From an uncultured Actinomycetes bacterium (GTDB lineage: Bacteria; Actinomycetota; Actinomycetes; S36-B12), in assembly GCA_913057155.1 (NCBI GenBank), contig CAJXNV010000004.1:1-33618 (forward strand): a stretch of 33,618 bases of DNA. The letters run 5' to 3'. The notes under the pieces were generated by a model that saw nothing but the letters and a program-made list of their open reading frames with translations, was not told the DNA's origin and did no database searches. The position numbers and the translations under genes were made by a program. This document shows, one piece after another, positions 8,244-19,235 of this stretch. Numbering within the stretch: position 1 is the first letter of the stretch; the number at the start of each line of letters is the position of its first letter.

Positions 8244-8754
8244 AGACCGGTGGTGCCGATAGGGCCGGCATTGCCGACGCAAGCGACGGTGCCGCCACGA
8301 GGATGGCACCGAGTGCCATGAACGGCCCGAACGGGATCGCGCTTCGCCGATGCATCCTGCCGGTCACCAGACCGACGACGACGACGCACCCAGCTAGGAC
8401 GAACCCGAGCAGGTGGCCCCACCACACCGCGCCCCAGCCGAGGGTGCCGAGTGCTGATCCAGTGACCGCCGCGTACTTCACATCACCCATCCCCATCCCA
8501 CCGATGAGGTGCCCGAGACCGAAGGCGAGTACCGCGGCCAACGACGCCGCTGCCGCCCTCAGCAGCAAGACCGGTTCACCGCTGGCGAGCGCCGCGACAC
8601 CGGCGAGCACCACCGTGCCGGCGAGCGCCAGCGCCACCATCTTGTTCGGCAGCCGGTGTTCTCGGATGTCCACGATCGACAACGCGATCGCCCATCCACC
8701 GAACCATGCCCATAGGGCGAGGCTCGCGATCATCGTCGGTTCGTCGAGCATCAC
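8242..8754 (-). CDS. A24 family prepilin peptidase (catalytic domain only)
   Basis: Polytopic membrane protein with [12 protein letters not shown] and [10 protein letters not shown] aspartate motifs; 170 aa, no N-terminal methylase domain. Confidence 0.88.
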   Translation of the reverse strand: MMLDEPTMIASLALWAWFGGWAIALSIVDIREHRLPNKMVALALAGTVVLAGVAALASGEPVLLLRAAAASLAAVLAFGLGHLIGGMGMGDVKYAAVTGSALGTLGWGAVWWGHLLGFVLAGCVVVVGLVTGRMHRRSAIPFGPFMALGAILVAAPSLASAMPALSAPPV

Positions 8755-8766
8755 GCAGCGACGGTA

Positions 8767-8793
8767 GGCATCCCACGGATTGCGTGGGAAGCC
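8767..8793 (-). promoter_or_regulatory. Strong inverted repeat between aroE and the prepilin peptidase gene
   Basis: GGC-A-TCCCACG-gattg-CGTGGGA-A-GCC: 7 + 3 bp arms with one A/A mismatch. Confidence 0.45.
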
Positions 8794-8806
8794 CGCGGTT
8801 TCCGGC

Positions 8807-8815
8807 TGTGGACAA
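8807..8815 (-). promoter_or_regulatory. Single consensus-like DnaA box TTGTCCACA
   Basis: Plus strand tgtggacaa directly adjacent to the aroE stop; matches the high-GC actinobacterial DnaA box TTGTCCACA; isolated. Confidence 0.3.
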
Positions 8816-9670
8816 CTACCCCAGCGCGCCGCGCATCGCCTGCAGGACCGCGGCGTCGTCGAAGTCCCCGTCTTGCCCGGTCATCAATCGGACCTGCTCC
8901 AGCGCCTGCCACAGCAGCATGTCCTTGCCGCTTGCCACCGGCGCATCCGGGCGCTGGCGTGACCACGCAGCGGCCAGGGGTGTGGGCCAGGGGTGGTAGC
9001 TGGCATCGAGCAACGCCATCGTCGAGGGCGCCCCGATTTCGGCCCCGATTTCGGCCCAAGGTGCGGCGGCATCGGCCGGCAGGGTGCTGACCAACAGATC
9101 GGCAGTCAGGTCGCCTGCCCGGTCGCCTGCCAAGTCGACCGGGGTGAGATCGGCGGCCCGGGCTCGCACCCCCAACCGTTCGGCCAGTGCCACGACCTCC
9201 TCGGCCGCCTGCCGGCGCCTGGCGTGGATCACCACCTCGCGCGCCTGCAATCGAGCCAGGGCGGCGATGGCACTGCGGGCGGTGGCACCGGCGCCCAGTA
9301 CGTGGCAGCGGCCAACCGAACGCACCCCCGCATCGATCAGCGCCTGTTCCATGCCGTAGACGTCGGTGTTGGTGGCCTGCCACGGCTCGCTCGCTGAGGT
9401 TCGGTAGATGGTGTTCGCCGAGTGCAGCAACCGGGCCACATCGCAAACCTCGGCGACGACATCCACCGCGACTTCCTTCAACGGCATCGTCAAGCTCAGA
9501 CCGCGCCACTCGGCGCCGAGTCCGGCGAAGAAGTCCTCGAACTGCTCGGCGGTGCATTCGATGGCCCGGTAGTCCCAGTCCAGACCGAGCACGCGGTAGG
9601 CGGCGCGGTGCAACGCCGGCGACAGGCTGTGCTCGATCGGTGAGCCCAGGACCGCGGCGCGCTGCCTCAC
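8816..9670 (-). CDS. aroE: Shikimate dehydrogenase
   Basis: AAVLGSPIEHSLSPALHRAAYRVLGLDWDYRA..GLSLTMPLKE..ANTIYR..TNTDVYGMEQAL..VLGAGATARSAIAALA. Confidence 0.95.
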   Translation of the reverse strand: MRQRAAVLGSPIEHSLSPALHRAAYRVLGLDWDYRAIECTAEQFEDFFAGLGAEWRGLSLTMPLKEVAVDVVAEVCDVARLLHSANTIYRTSASEPWQATNTDVYGMEQALIDAGVRSVGRCHVLGAGATARSAIAALARLQAREVVIHARRRQAAEEVVALAERLGVRARAADLTPVDLAGDRAGDLTADLLVSTLPADAAAPWAEIGAEIGAPSTMALLDASYHPWPTPLAAAWSRQRPDAPVASGKDMLLWQALEQVRLMTGQDGDFDDAAVLQAMRGALG

Positions 9671-10770
9671 TCGTTCTCCGCGAGGAACTCCCGGAGCTGG
9701 TCCTTCAACTTCAAGAAGCGGTCGTAGTTCCGAGCGAACTTCGTCTCCCGGGTGTCCGGGTTGACGGTCACGAAGTACAGCCAGTTGGACTTCGCCGGAT
9801 CCAACGCCGCCTCGATCGCAGCCTCACCCGGTGAGTTGATCGGTGTGGGTGGCAAGCCTTCGTTGACGTAGGTGTTGAAGGGGGTGTCGGACTCCAACTG
9901 CTCCGCGCTGAGTTGCAGTTCGGTGATGCCCAGCCCGTAGGAAACCGTCGAGTCGAACTGCAGCGGCATCCCCTCATCGAGTCGGTTGTAGACCACGGCC
10001 GCTGCCTTGCGCATGTCCTCCGGCAGCACTTCGGCTTGGACGAGGGAAGCCACGATGAGCACCTCGTAGGGCGTGCGCTCGATCGCTTCGGCGCGGGCCA
10101 CGAGGTCGAGTTGGTCGGCGGAGACGTCGAAGCGTTCGACGAGTGTGGTCAGGATCTGCTCCGCGGTTTCGTCGCCGGCGAGATCGTACGAAGCCGGGAA
10201 CATGAACCCCTCGGGCCGTTGTTCGGCCCAGGAGGGCAGATCCAGCACGCCGGGGTTGTCGATCACCTGCTCGAACTCGCTCAACGGCAATCCCGATGCC
10301 TCCGAGGCCGCCTCGATGGTCTGCGTCAACCGCAATCCCTCGGGCAGCACCAACCGGCTGTCGGCCCTGGAGGTCGGATCGAGCATCAGCTCCACGGCGT
10401 TCGCACCGCTCATCTGCAAGCGCATGGTGTAGGTGCCCGGCCCGATGCTGGCGGCCGACTCGTTGGCTTGCGCGGCGTCGGTGAAGGCATCGACCGTGCG
10501 CACGACACCGGCGTCGGTGAGCGTTTGCCCGATAGCCGTCAAGGTGTCACCGCGGGCGACCTGCACCTGGACTTCGCCTACGCCTTCACCGGCGTAGTCG
10601 GTTTGCGGGGCGTCCCCGCCCCCGCCGGTCAGGAAGGACCAGGTGCCCCAGGCCAAGGCGACCACGGCGAGCAGTACGGCCACCCCGGTGATCCGACGCG
10701 CGAGGCTGGAGGCGTTGCGCGACGGTGGTAGCGAGTCTTCGTCATCGAAGAATTCGTCCATGTGCGTCAT
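9667..10770 (-). CDS. mltG: Endolytic transglycosylase MltG (YceG-like)
   Basis: Single N-terminal TM segment; VLIVASLVQAEVLPEDMRKAAAVVYNRLDEGMPLQFDSTVSYGLG..FNTYVNEGLPPTPINSPGEAAIEAALDPAKSNWLYFVT. Confidence 0.95.
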   Translation of the reverse strand: MTHMDEFFDDEDSLPPSRNASSLARRITGVAVLLAVVALAWGTWSFLTGGGGDAPQTDYAGEGVGEVQVQVARGDTLTAIGQTLTDAGVVRTVDAFTDAAQANESAASIGPGTYTMRLQMSGANAVELMLDPTSRADSRLVLPEGLRLTQTIEAASEASGLPLSEFEQVIDNPGVLDLPSWAEQRPEGFMFPASYDLAGDETAEQILTTLVERFDVSADQLDLVARAEAIERTPYEVLIVASLVQAEVLPEDMRKAAAVVYNRLDEGMPLQFDSTVSYGLGITELQLSAEQLESDTPFNTYVNEGLPPTPINSPGEAAIEAALDPAKSNWLYFVTVNPDTRETKFARNYDRFLKLKDQLREFLAENE

Positions 10771-11219
10771 GTCGCCTCGAACACCTCACCGGGCGGTTGG
10801 TTCGTCGCGCGCTCGGCGTCGAGGGCGTGCTGCAGCACAACCGCGGCCGAAGCGCTGTCGATCATGGTACGACTCTGTCGCACCGAGTGGCCTCGATCGT
10901 GTAAGCCACGCTGGGCTTGGACAGTCGATAGCCGTTCATCGACCATCCGGATGGGCACATCGGTCAGCGCAGCCAGACGCTGCGCGAAGTCACGCGCGCG
11001 CTGCACGGCCTTGCCCGCGCGACCATCGAGCCCGATCGGCAGGCCCACGATGATCTCCACCGGCCCCGTCTCCTCGATCACCGAGCCGATCGCGTGGTCG
11101 TCGTCGGCGGCGATGGCCTCCCGGGCGCTGGCCAGCAAACCGTCGGGATCGCTCACCGCCACCCCGATTCGCACCGAACCGGGGTCGAAGGCCAGCCTGC
11201 GACCGGAACGCACCGGCAA
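10767..11219 (-). CDS. ruvX: Holliday junction resolvase-like RuvX/YqgF
   Basis: RLAFDPGSVRIGVAVSDPDGLLA..IIVGLPIGLDGRAGKA..DERLSTVQAQRGL..IDSASAAVVLQHALD. Confidence 0.94.
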   Translation of the reverse strand: MPVRSGRRLAFDPGSVRIGVAVSDPDGLLASAREAIAADDDHAIGSVIEETGPVEIIVGLPIGLDGRAGKAVQRARDFAQRLAALTDVPIRMVDERLSTVQAQRGLHDRGHSVRQSRTMIDSASAAVVLQHALDAERATNQPPGEVFEAT

Positions 11220-13889
11220 CTACTGCCGATCGCGCAGGTAGGCGTAGACGTCGTCGAATGCCGCTTGGATCTGAGTCGGATCGCCACCGCCACCTTGGGC
11301 CATGTCGTCCTTGCCGCCACCGCGGCTGCCGAGCCGCTCGCCGGCAACGGCCATGACGTCCTTGGCACGCACACCGGCAGCGACCGCCGCGGGTGTGCAG
11401 GCCACGATGACCGAGGCGGCATCGTCGCTCGTGGCGGTGCCGACGTAGACCGCGGGCTGATCCTTGCCCGCGCGACCCTTGGCGTGCATGGCTATCTCGC
11501 GCAGTTCCTTGCCGCCGAGACCGTCGGGGGCCTGGAAGGTCCACAGCCGAACCCCGCCGACCTCGTGACCGGATCCGAGCATGTCCTCCACGCCGGCGAG
11601 CAGGTCGGCCTGCTTGAAGCGCAGCAGTTCCCGCTCGGCGTCCTTCAACGCGCCGATCGTGCGTTCCACGCGCTCGAGGACCTGATCGCCGGGAACCTTC
11701 ACCAATTCCGAGAGCCGCTGGACGAGTAGGTGCTCACCGGCGAGGTGTCGGTAGGCATCGACGCCGACGAGTGCTTCCACGCGCCTGATGCCGGCGCCGA
11801 TGGACCCTTCGGACAAGAAGGAGACCACGCCGAGTTGTCCCGAGCGCTGGGCATGGGTGCCGCCGCACAATTCGTGCGCCCAATCGCCGACGGAGACCAC
11901 GCGGACTTCGTCGCCGTACTTCTCACCGAACAGCGCCATCGCACCCATCGTGCGGGCCTGCTCTTGGGTCATCACCTGCGCGTGGACGTCGAGGTCCTCG
12001 ATCAAGATCTCGTTCACCCGAGCCTCGACATCGCGCAGCACCGAGCCGGCGACCGGCTCCGGGCTGGGGAAGTCGAAGCGCAGGCGCCCGGGCGCGTTCT
12101 CCGATCCCATCTGGGTTGCCGTCTCACCGAGTTGTTCGCGGAAGGCGCGGTGGATCATGTGCGTGGCGGTGTGCGCACGCGAGATGGCCTTGCGGCGATC
12201 GGTGTCGACTCGCGCCACGGCCGCGCTGCCTTGCACGAGTTCACCGTCGGTGACCTGACCGCGGTGGACGAACAGCCCGGGAACCGGGGACTGGACGTCG
12301 TAGACCTCCACGAGCGCGCCATCGGCCGTGGTGAGCATGCCGTGGTCCCCGAGTTGCCCGCCGGCCTCCGCGTAGAAGGGGGTGCGATCGAGGATCACCT
12401 CGGCGTGCTGGCCCAGCGATGCCATCGGCACCGACTCCCCATCGACGACGATGCCGAGGACCGTGGCTTCGGTGACGACTTCCTCGTAGCCGCGGAAGGA
12501 GGTGGTGCCGCCGGATTCCAGGATCTCGCGGTACGCGGTCGTGGCGGCGAATCCGCTCTTGCGGGATTGCGAATCGGCCTTCGCGCGTTCGCGTTGCTCG
12601 GCCATCAAGCGGCGGAAACCCTCCTCGTCGACGGCCAAGCCCTGCTCGGCGGCCATCTCCAAGGTGAGGTCGATGGGGAAACCGTGGGTGTCGTGGAGCG
12701 CGAAGGCCCGCTCACCGGAGAGCACACTGGAACCGGATTGCTGCGCCTCGACCACGGCGTTGTCGAACAGCGTGGTTCCCGCCCGCAAGGTCGCGAGGAA
12801 CGCACTTTCCTCCGAGACCGCGATGGACCTGATGCGCCCGACTTCGTCGTTGAGTTCCGGGTATTGCGGGGCCATCGCCGCCACGGTCGCATCGACGAGT
12901 TCGGCCATGGTCGGCTCGCCTGCACCGAGGAGCCGCATGTTGTAGATGACACGACGCATGAGTCGGCGCAGAACGTAGCCGCGGCTCTCGTTGCCCGGGA
13001 TCACCCCATCGCCGATCAAGAACGTGCAGGTGCGCGCATGGTCGGCGACGACGCGCAGCGCGACGTCATCGCGTTCGGATCGACCGTAGATCGCGCCGGT
13101 CAATTCGCTGGCTGTGTCCAAGATGGTCTTGGTGGTGTCGATCTCGTAGATGTTGTCGACGCCCTGCAGTAACGCCGCCATCCGCTCGAGCCCCATGCCG
13201 GTATCGATGTTCTTCGCGGGCAGCTCACCGAGGATCGGGTAGTCCTCCTTGGCTGGGCCCGCGCCGCGCTCGAACTGCATGAACACCAGGTTCCACACTT
13301 CGAGGTAGCGGTTCTCATCGGCGATGGGGCCGCCCTCCACGCCGTACTCGGGGCCGCGGTCGAAGTAGATCTCCGAGCACGGGCCGCACGGGCCGGGTAC
13401 GCCCATCGACCAGTAGTTGTCCAACTGGCCCCGTCGCTGGATGCGATCTAGGGGCAGGCCCACATCCTTGTGCCAGATGTCGATGGCTTCGTCGTCGTCC
13501 TGGTAGACCGTGACCCACAGCCGGGATTCGGCGAATCCGTAGCCACCCTCGGATGTCGGCTTGGTCAGTAGGTCCCAGGCGAAGGGGATCGCCTTCTCCT
13601 TGAAGTAGTCACCGAAGGAGAAGTTGCCGGCCATTTGGAAGAACGACGCATGCCGCGTGGTCTTGCCGACCTCGTCGATATCCAAAGTGCGCACGACCTT
13701 CTGGGCGCTGGTGGCGCGCGGATAGGGCGGCGGCGCCTCGCCGAGGAAGTAGGGCTTGAACGGGACCATGCCGGCGTTGACGAACAGCAGGGTCGGATCG
13801 TCGAGGAGCAAGGAGGCGGACGGCACGATCTCGTGGCCGTTCGCCGCGAAGTACTGCAGGAAACGCGTACGGATCTCGGCGGATTCCAT
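11220..13889 (-). CDS. alaS: Alanyl-tRNA synthetase
   Basis: LFVNAGMVPFKPYFLGEAPPPYPRATSAQKVVRT..GPCGPCSEIYFDRG..HTATHMIHRAFREQLG..ELCGGTHAQRSGQLG. Confidence 0.98.
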   Translation of the reverse strand: MESAEIRTRFLQYFAANGHEIVPSASLLLDDPTLLFVNAGMVPFKPYFLGEAPPPYPRATSAQKVVRTLDIDEVGKTTRHASFFQMAGNFSFGDYFKEKAIPFAWDLLTKPTSEGGYGFAESRLWVTVYQDDDEAIDIWHKDVGLPLDRIQRRGQLDNYWSMGVPGPCGPCSEIYFDRGPEYGVEGGPIADENRYLEVWNLVFMQFERGAGPAKEDYPILGELPAKNIDTGMGLERMAALLQGVDNIYEIDTTKTILDTASELTGAIYGRSERDDVALRVVADHARTCTFLIGDGVIPGNESRGYVLRRLMRRVIYNMRLLGAGEPTMAELVDATVAAMAPQYPELNDEVGRIRSIAVSEESAFLATLRAGTTLFDNAVVEAQQSGSSVLSGERAFALHDTHGFPIDLTLEMAAEQGLAVDEEGFRRLMAEQRERAKADSQSRKSGFAATTAYREILESGGTTSFRGYEEVVTEATVLGIVVDGESVPMASLGQHAEVILDRTPFYAEAGGQLGDHGMLTTADGALVEVYDVQSPVPGLFVHRGQVTDGELVQGSAAVARVDTDRRKAISRAHTATHMIHRAFREQLGETATQMGSENAPGRLRFDFPSPEPVAGSVLRDVEARVNEILIEDLDVHAQVMTQEQARTMGAMALFGEKYGDEVRVVSVGDWAHELCGGTHAQRSGQLGVVSFLSEGSIGAGIRRVEALVGVDAYRHLAGEHLLVQRLSELVKVPGDQVLERVERTIGALKDAERELLRFKQADLLAGVEDMLGSGHEVGGVRLWTFQAPDGLGGKELREIAMHAKGRAGKDQPAVYVGTATSDDAASVIVACTPAAVAAGVRAKDVMAVAGERLGSRGGGKDDMAQGGGGDPTQIQAAFDDVYAYLRDRQ

Positions 13890-14101
13890 CAGGTGCGGCC
13901 CCGCGGATCGTCCGACGCGCGCGCCGAACGTTCGCTGATCGCCGCCGACACGTTGGTCACCGCCTGGGTGGTGTTCAGTGCGACCTGCTGCACCGTCAGT
14001 GCCACGCCTTGTTCACGGGCCTGGTCCACCAGCCCGCTTCCCTTGCGGTACGCCCAGATGCCACCGGCGGCACCGAGGGCCACCCATACGAGTCGTCCCA
14101 T
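13889..14101 (-). CDS. Small conserved actinobacterial hypothetical protein (possibly DUF6167-like)
   Basis: 70 aa, MGRLVWVALGAAGGIWAYRKGSGLVDQAREQG; stop TGA shares one base with the alaS ATG. Confidence 0.65.
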   Translation of the reverse strand: MGRLVWVALGAAGGIWAYRKGSGLVDQAREQGVALTVQQVALNTTQAVTNVSAAISERSARASDDPRGRT

Positions 14102-14110
14102 GGGGCAAGC

Positions 14111-15442
14111 CTATGTCTCGGCTCCCCGGTCGCCTTGTGCGGAGCGTCGGGCACGCAACGAGCGGTCGATCTCGGCCCAACGCGCCTCCGCACCGTGCTC
14201 GGTCGGCAGGTAGTAGCGCGCCTGCTCGAGTTCCTCCGGCAGGTAGGTCGCCGCCGCGACGCCACCGGGGACATCGTGCGGGTAGACGTACCCGACGCCG
14301 TGACCGAGATCGGTGGCCCGGGCGTAGTGAGCGTCGCGCAAGTGGGCCGGCACGGTGCCGATCCGCCCGGAGCGCACATCGGCCAGCGCCGCATCGATGC
14401 CGCGGTAGACGGCGTTGGATTTGGGTGCGAGGGCGGCGTGCACCGTGGCCTGCGCCAGCACGATCCGGGCCTCGGGCATCCCGATCATCGCCACGGCGTG
14501 CGCGGCGGCGGTGGCGGTCTGCAGGACGGAGGGTTCGGCCATGCCGATGTCCTCGCTGGCCAAGATGATCAACCGCCGGGCTACGAAACGCGGATCCTCG
14601 CCTGCTTCGAGCATCCTGGCCAGATAGTGCAGCGCGGCATCGGGGTCGCTGCCTCGAACGCTCTTGATGAACGCGCTGATGACGTCGTAATGCTGATCGC
14701 CATCGCGGTCGTAGCGCACGGCGGCGTGCTGGACGGCGGATTCGACCACCGGCAGGTCGATCTCGAGTGTCCCGGCCCGGCTCGCGGCATCGAGCGCGGT
14801 CAACCCGCGGCGGGCATCCCCGCTGCTGATACGCACCAGGAAGTCCAGGGCCTCCTCGGTCACAGTGACCTCACCACCGAGTCCGCGCTCATCGGTGATC
14901 GCCCGCATCAGCACCGTGCGCACGTCCTGGTCACCGAGTGGCTCCAAGGTGACGACGATGCTGCGCGATAACAGCGGCGCGATGACCGAGAAGCTCGGGT
15001 TCTCGGTGGTCGCGGCGATCAGGGTTACCCAGCCGTTCTCCACCGCTGGCAGCAGCGCATCCTGCTGACTCTTGCTGAAGCGATGGACTTCGTCGACGAA
15101 CAACACCGTGCCGAGTTCGTGCAGCTGCAGACGACTGCGGGCCTCGTCGATGACCGCCCTGACGTCCTTCACCCCCGCCGTCACCGCGGACAGTTCGGTG
15201 AACACGCGTCCGGACTCGGCCGAGACCAAGGACGCCAACGTGGTCTTGCCGGTCCCCGGCGGGCCCCACAGGACCACGGAAACCGCCGAACGCCCGCCCC
15301 CACTCAGTAGCGAGCGCAACGGCGAGCCCTCGGCTAAAGCCGCGGACTGCCCCACGACCTCCTCGACGTTGCGCGGTCGCATCCGCACCGCGAGCGGTGC
15401 ATCCGCCCGGTCGGATTGCTCCCGGTCGTCGAACAGGGTCAA
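14111..15442 (-). CDS. rarA: Replication-associated recombination protein RarA/MgsA (AAA+ ATPase)
   Basis: [81 protein letters not shown] start at 15442 inferred from TTGA overlap with the aspS stop. Confidence 0.93.
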   Translation of the reverse strand: MTLFDDREQSDRADAPLAVRMRPRNVEEVVGQSAALAEGSPLRSLLSGGGRSAVSVVLWGPPGTGKTTLASLVSAESGRVFTELSAVTAGVKDVRAVIDEARSRLQLHELGTVLFVDEVHRFSKSQQDALLPAVENGWVTLIAATTENPSFSVIAPLLSRSIVVTLEPLGDQDVRTVLMRAITDERGLGGEVTVTEEALDFLVRISSGDARRGLTALDAASRAGTLEIDLPVVESAVQHAAVRYDRDGDQHYDVISAFIKSVRGSDPDAALHYLARMLEAGEDPRFVARRLIILASEDIGMAEPSVLQTATAAAHAVAMIGMPEARIVLAQATVHAALAPKSNAVYRGIDAALADVRSGRIGTVPAHLRDAHYARATDLGHGVGYVYPHDVPGGVAAATYLPEELEQARYYLPTEHGAEARWAEIDRSLRARRSAQGDRGAET

Positions 15443-17196
15443 GTCGCGTCCGATTCCTCGGCGAACGGATCGACGTCGATGCCGGCCTCGGCCCGCTGCG
15501 CCGCGGTGATCGGGGTCGGTGCGCCGGTCAACGGATCGTGACCGGCGCCGGTCTTGGGGAAGGCGATGACATCGCGCAGCGAATCGGCGCCCGCCAACAG
15601 CATGCAGATGCGATCCCAACCGAAGGCGATGCCACCGTGCGGCGGCGGACCGTACTGGAAGGCCTCGAGCAGGAACCCGAACTTCTCGCGCGCTTCCTCA
15701 GCGCCGAGGCCGAGGACGTCGAATACCCGTTGTTGCATCGCGGCATCGTGGATACGAATGGATCCACCGCCGATCTCGTTGCCGTTGCACACGAGGTCGT
15801 ATGCCCAGGCCAGGGCCTCATCGGGTGCGCTTTCGAAGGAGTCCTGCCACTGCGCGTTCGGCGAAGTGAACGGGTGATGCACGGCGGTCCACACCAAGGC
15901 TCCCGTCTCGTCTTCCACCTGCTCGAACATCGGGGCGTCGATCACCCACACGAAGGACCATTCATCCGCATCGATCAGGTCCAACCGCTCGGCGATCTCC
16001 ACGCGCGCCGCACCGAGCAGGGCGCGGGCTTCCGATCGCCGGCCCGCCGCGAAGAAGACTGCGTCCCCGGGTGCGGCGCCGGTCGCCTCGATGAGACCGG
16101 CGCGTTCGGCATCGCTGAGGTTCTTGGCAACCGGACCCCCGAGTTCACCGTTCTCGGCGATGGTGACGTACGCCAAGCCCTTGGCACCACGCTGCTTGGC
16201 CCACTCCTGCCAGGCGTCGAAACCCCGCCGCGGTTGATCGGCACCCCCGGGCATCACGACCGCTCCGACGTATTCGGCCTGGAACACCCGGAAGGGGGTC
16301 TGGGCGAAATAGGCCGTCAGGTCGACGAGTTCGAGCCCGAATCGAAGGTCGGGCTTGTCGGTACCGAATCGGGACATGGCCTCGGCGTAGGTCATGCGCG
16401 GGATGTCACCGATTTCGATTCCCACGATGGATGACCACAGAGCACGTACGACGGCCTCCCCGACATCGATCACGTCCTCTTGATCGACGAAGCTCATCTC
16501 GATATCGAGTTGGGTGAACTCCGGCTGGCGATCGGCGCGGAAGTCCTCATCCCGGTAGCAGCGCGCGATCTGGAAGTAGCGCTCGATGCCGCCGACCATG
16601 AGCAGCTGCTTGAACAACTGCGGTGATTGCGGCAGGGCGTACCAGTGACCGGGCTGCAAGCGCACCGGCACCAGGAAGTCCCGCGCACCTTCGGGCGTGG
16701 AACGGGTGAGGGTCGGCGTTTCCACCTCCACGAAACCCCGCTCGGTGAGTACATCGCGAGCGACCTTGTTCACCTGCGAGCGCATCCGCAGCGCCGCACC
16801 GGAGCGTTCGCGTCGCAGGTCCAAGTAGCGATGCCGGAGTCGGACTTCGTCGCTGACCGGGGTGCGATCGTCGATCGGGAACGGCAACGGGGCGGCAGTC
16901 GACAAGACCGTGAGCTCATCGGCCATCACCTCGATCGTGCCGGTGGCCAACTCCGGGTTGTCGTTTCCTTCGGGACGGGCGGTGACCTCACCGGTGACGC
17001 GAATGCAGAACTCATCGCGCAGCGGGTGCGCCACCTGCGGATCGCGCACCACTACCTGCACGCGGCCGGAGGCATCCCGCAGGTCCAAGAAGGCCACACC
17101 GCCGTGGTCGCGCCGGGAGGCGATCCACCCGGCGACGGTGACGGTGCTGCCGACATCGCTGGCCCGCAGGCTTCCGGCGTCATGGGTTCTGAACAC
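15439..17196 (-). CDS. aspS: Aspartyl-tRNA synthetase
   Basis: [101 protein letters not shown] start. Confidence 0.97.
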   Translation of the reverse strand: MFRTHDAGSLRASDVGSTVTVAGWIASRRDHGGVAFLDLRDASGRVQVVVRDPQVAHPLRDEFCIRVTGEVTARPEGNDNPELATGTIEVMADELTVLSTAAPLPFPIDDRTPVSDEVRLRHRYLDLRRERSGAALRMRSQVNKVARDVLTERGFVEVETPTLTRSTPEGARDFLVPVRLQPGHWYALPQSPQLFKQLLMVGGIERYFQIARCYRDEDFRADRQPEFTQLDIEMSFVDQEDVIDVGEAVVRALWSSIVGIEIGDIPRMTYAEAMSRFGTDKPDLRFGLELVDLTAYFAQTPFRVFQAEYVGAVVMPGGADQPRRGFDAWQEWAKQRGAKGLAYVTIAENGELGGPVAKNLSDAERAGLIEATGAAPGDAVFFAAGRRSEARALLGAARVEIAERLDLIDADEWSFVWVIDAPMFEQVEDETGALVWTAVHHPFTSPNAQWQDSFESAPDEALAWAYDLVCNGNEIGGGSIRIHDAAMQQRVFDVLGLGAEEAREKFGFLLEAFQYGPPPHGGIAFGWDRICMLLAGADSLRDVIAFPKTGAGHDPLTGAPTPITAAQRAEAGIDVDPFAEESDAT

Positions 17197-18493
17197 GTGG
17201 ATCCTTCCTAGCGTGGTCGAGGTTGGTCGTGGTGCTCGCTAGTCGGTCGGCCAGATGCGCGACGACCTCGGCCAGCGGCACGGTTTGCTGTTCTCCGGTG
17301 CCCATCTCCTTGACCCCGACCGTGTCCGTGGCTACTTCGTCATCACCGACGATCACGACGAACGGCGCCGCGGAACGGTCCGCCGCTTTCATCGATCCCT
17401 TCAAGCCGCGTTCCCCGTAGGCGATATCGGCCGACAACCCGGCGGCTCGCAGTTCGCGGGCCAAACGCACGCACACGTGACGTGCGGGCGCGCCGATCGG
17501 CACCAAGAACACCGCGACCGCTGCACCGGCACCCGGCTCGAGGCCTTCGGCCTCGCAGGCGAGCAGCGTGCGGTCGGTACCGAGTCCGAAACCGATCCCC
17601 GAGAGCGCATCGCCGCCCACGGACTCCATCAGACCGTCGTAGCGGCCACCGCCGCCGATACCCGACTGGGCACCGAGCATCTCGTGGGTGAACTCGAAGG
17701 TGGTGCGGGTGTAGTAGTCCAGACCTCGCACCAGGCGTGGTGCCTCCTGCCAGTGGACACCGGCATCGACGAGGAATTCGCGCACTTGGTCGTAGTGCCG
17801 TTGGCAGTCGGTGCACAGCGCATCGACCATCAGCGGAGCGTCGCCCAATTGCGCCTGCACCTCGGGCCGCTTGTCGTCCAGGACCCGCAGCGGATTCTGG
17901 GCAGCGCGCTCCCGGGTCGCCGGATCGAGATCCAGTCCGGCCAGGAATGCGCTGAGCGACTCCCGATACGCCGGACGACACTGCGCGCAGCCCAAGGAGG
18001 TCAGATCGAGTCGGTAATGCCGCAGACCCAGGCGCCGGTAGGCCTCATCGGCGAGCGCGATCACCTCGGCATCGAGGGCGGGATCCTCACTTCCCACCGC
18101 TTCGATGCCGACCTGCTGGAGTTGCCGGTAGCGACCGTGCTGCGGACGCTCGGCGCGAAAGAACGGACCCGCGTACCAGAGCTTGACCGGCAAGCCGGCC
18201 TTATCGAGCCGGTTCTCCACGATGGAGCGCATCACCCCCGCGGTGCCTTCGGGTCGCAGCGAGATCGACCGTTCACCGCGATCTAGGAAGGTGTACATCT
18301 CCTTGCTGACCACATCGGTGCTCTCCCCCACTCCGCGCACGAACAACGCGGTGTCCTCGAAGACGGGCAACTCGATGTACCCGTATCCGGCGTGCCGGGC
18401 CGGGTAGGCGAGGGCCTCGCGGACCGCGAGGAACGCACTCGAGCGGGGCGGGAAGTATTCGGGCACGCCCTTGGGCGCTCGGAACTCGGTCAT
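17180..18493 (-). CDS. hisS: Histidyl-tRNA synthetase
   Basis: [82 protein letters not shown]. Confidence 0.97.
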   Translation of the reverse strand: MTEFRAPKGVPEYFPPRSSAFLAVREALAYPARHAGYGYIELPVFEDTALFVRGVGESTDVVSKEMYTFLDRGERSISLRPEGTAGVMRSIVENRLDKAGLPVKLWYAGPFFRAERPQHGRYRQLQQVGIEAVGSEDPALDAEVIALADEAYRRLGLRHYRLDLTSLGCAQCRPAYRESLSAFLAGLDLDPATRERAAQNPLRVLDDKRPEVQAQLGDAPLMVDALCTDCQRHYDQVREFLVDAGVHWQEAPRLVRGLDYYTRTTFEFTHEMLGAQSGIGGGGRYDGLMESVGGDALSGIGFGLGTDRTLLACEAEGLEPGAGAAVAVFLVPIGAPARHVCVRLARELRAAGLSADIAYGERGLKGSMKAADRSAAPFVVIVGDDEVATDTVGVKEMGTGEQQTVPLAEVVAHLADRLASTTTNLDHARKDPRVQNP

Positions 18494-18506
18494 CGCGTGG
18501 ACCCCG

Positions 18507-19235
18507 TCACAGACCCCGTGGAGCGGGCTGCGCCGAGCCACCGGCCGCGGCGGCCTGCAAGAACGGGTTCGCCGCACGCTCGGCCGCGATGGTGGTTTGA
18601 CCTCCGTGGCCGGGGAGCACCACGGTTTCGTCGTCCATCGGCCAGATCACCTCGCGCAAACTCGCGTCCATCGCCCGAGGATCGCCACCGGGCAGATCGG
18701 TACGCCCGATCGAGCCTTGGAACAGGACATCGCCGGAGAGCAGGACATCGGGGCTATCGGCCATCGGCAGGTCGAAGACGACCGAACCTTCGGTGTGCCC
18801 GGGGGCATGACGGACTCCCAGCGTTATCCCCGCGAGTTCGAGTTGCGCGCGCTCTTGCGAGGGATCTTCCGGTAGCAGTCGGACATCGGAGGGTTCGGTG
18901 AGTTCCAAGGAGTCCTTGGTCATCGCGAGCAGTTGCTCACGCGCCGCGACCAGGGAACTGCCCGCAGGGTCAGCGAGCCGGTAGCGATCCGCCGAGTGGA
19001 TCAGCGCCGGGATCTCGAAATCCCGACTCACCGGCGCGACGCTCCACACGTGATCCATGTGTCCGTGGGTGAGGATGACCGCCGCGGGGGTGAGCCGGTT
19101 CTCCCGGACGATCTCGTGGACCCGATCGATGCTCTCCTGCCCCGGGTCGACGATCACGCACGGCTCGCCCGGCGCCGTGGCCAGGACGTAGCAGTTGGTC
19201 GACCAGGATCCGGCCGGAAAGCCCGTGATGAACAC
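18507..19235 (-). CDS. Metallo-beta-lactamase-fold hydrolase (glyoxalase II-like)
   Basis: [93 protein letters not shown] start at 19235. Confidence 0.93.
   Translation of the reverse strand: MFITGFPAGSWSTNCYVLATAPGEPCVIVDPGQESIDRVHEIVRENRLTPAAVILTHGHMDHVWSVAPVSRDFEIPALIHSADRYRLADPAGSSLVAAREQLLAMTKDSLELTEPSDVRLLPEDPSQERAQLELAGITLGVRHAPGHTEGSVVFDLPMADSPDVLLSGDVLFQGSIGRTDLPGGDPRAMDASLREVIWPMDDETVVLPGHGGQTTIAAERAANPFLQAAAAGGSAQPAPRGL

Noticed and set aside
11730-13172. 480-aa plus-strand ORF
   Set aside because: Entirely antisense to alaS, which is clearly coding; no recognisable domain.
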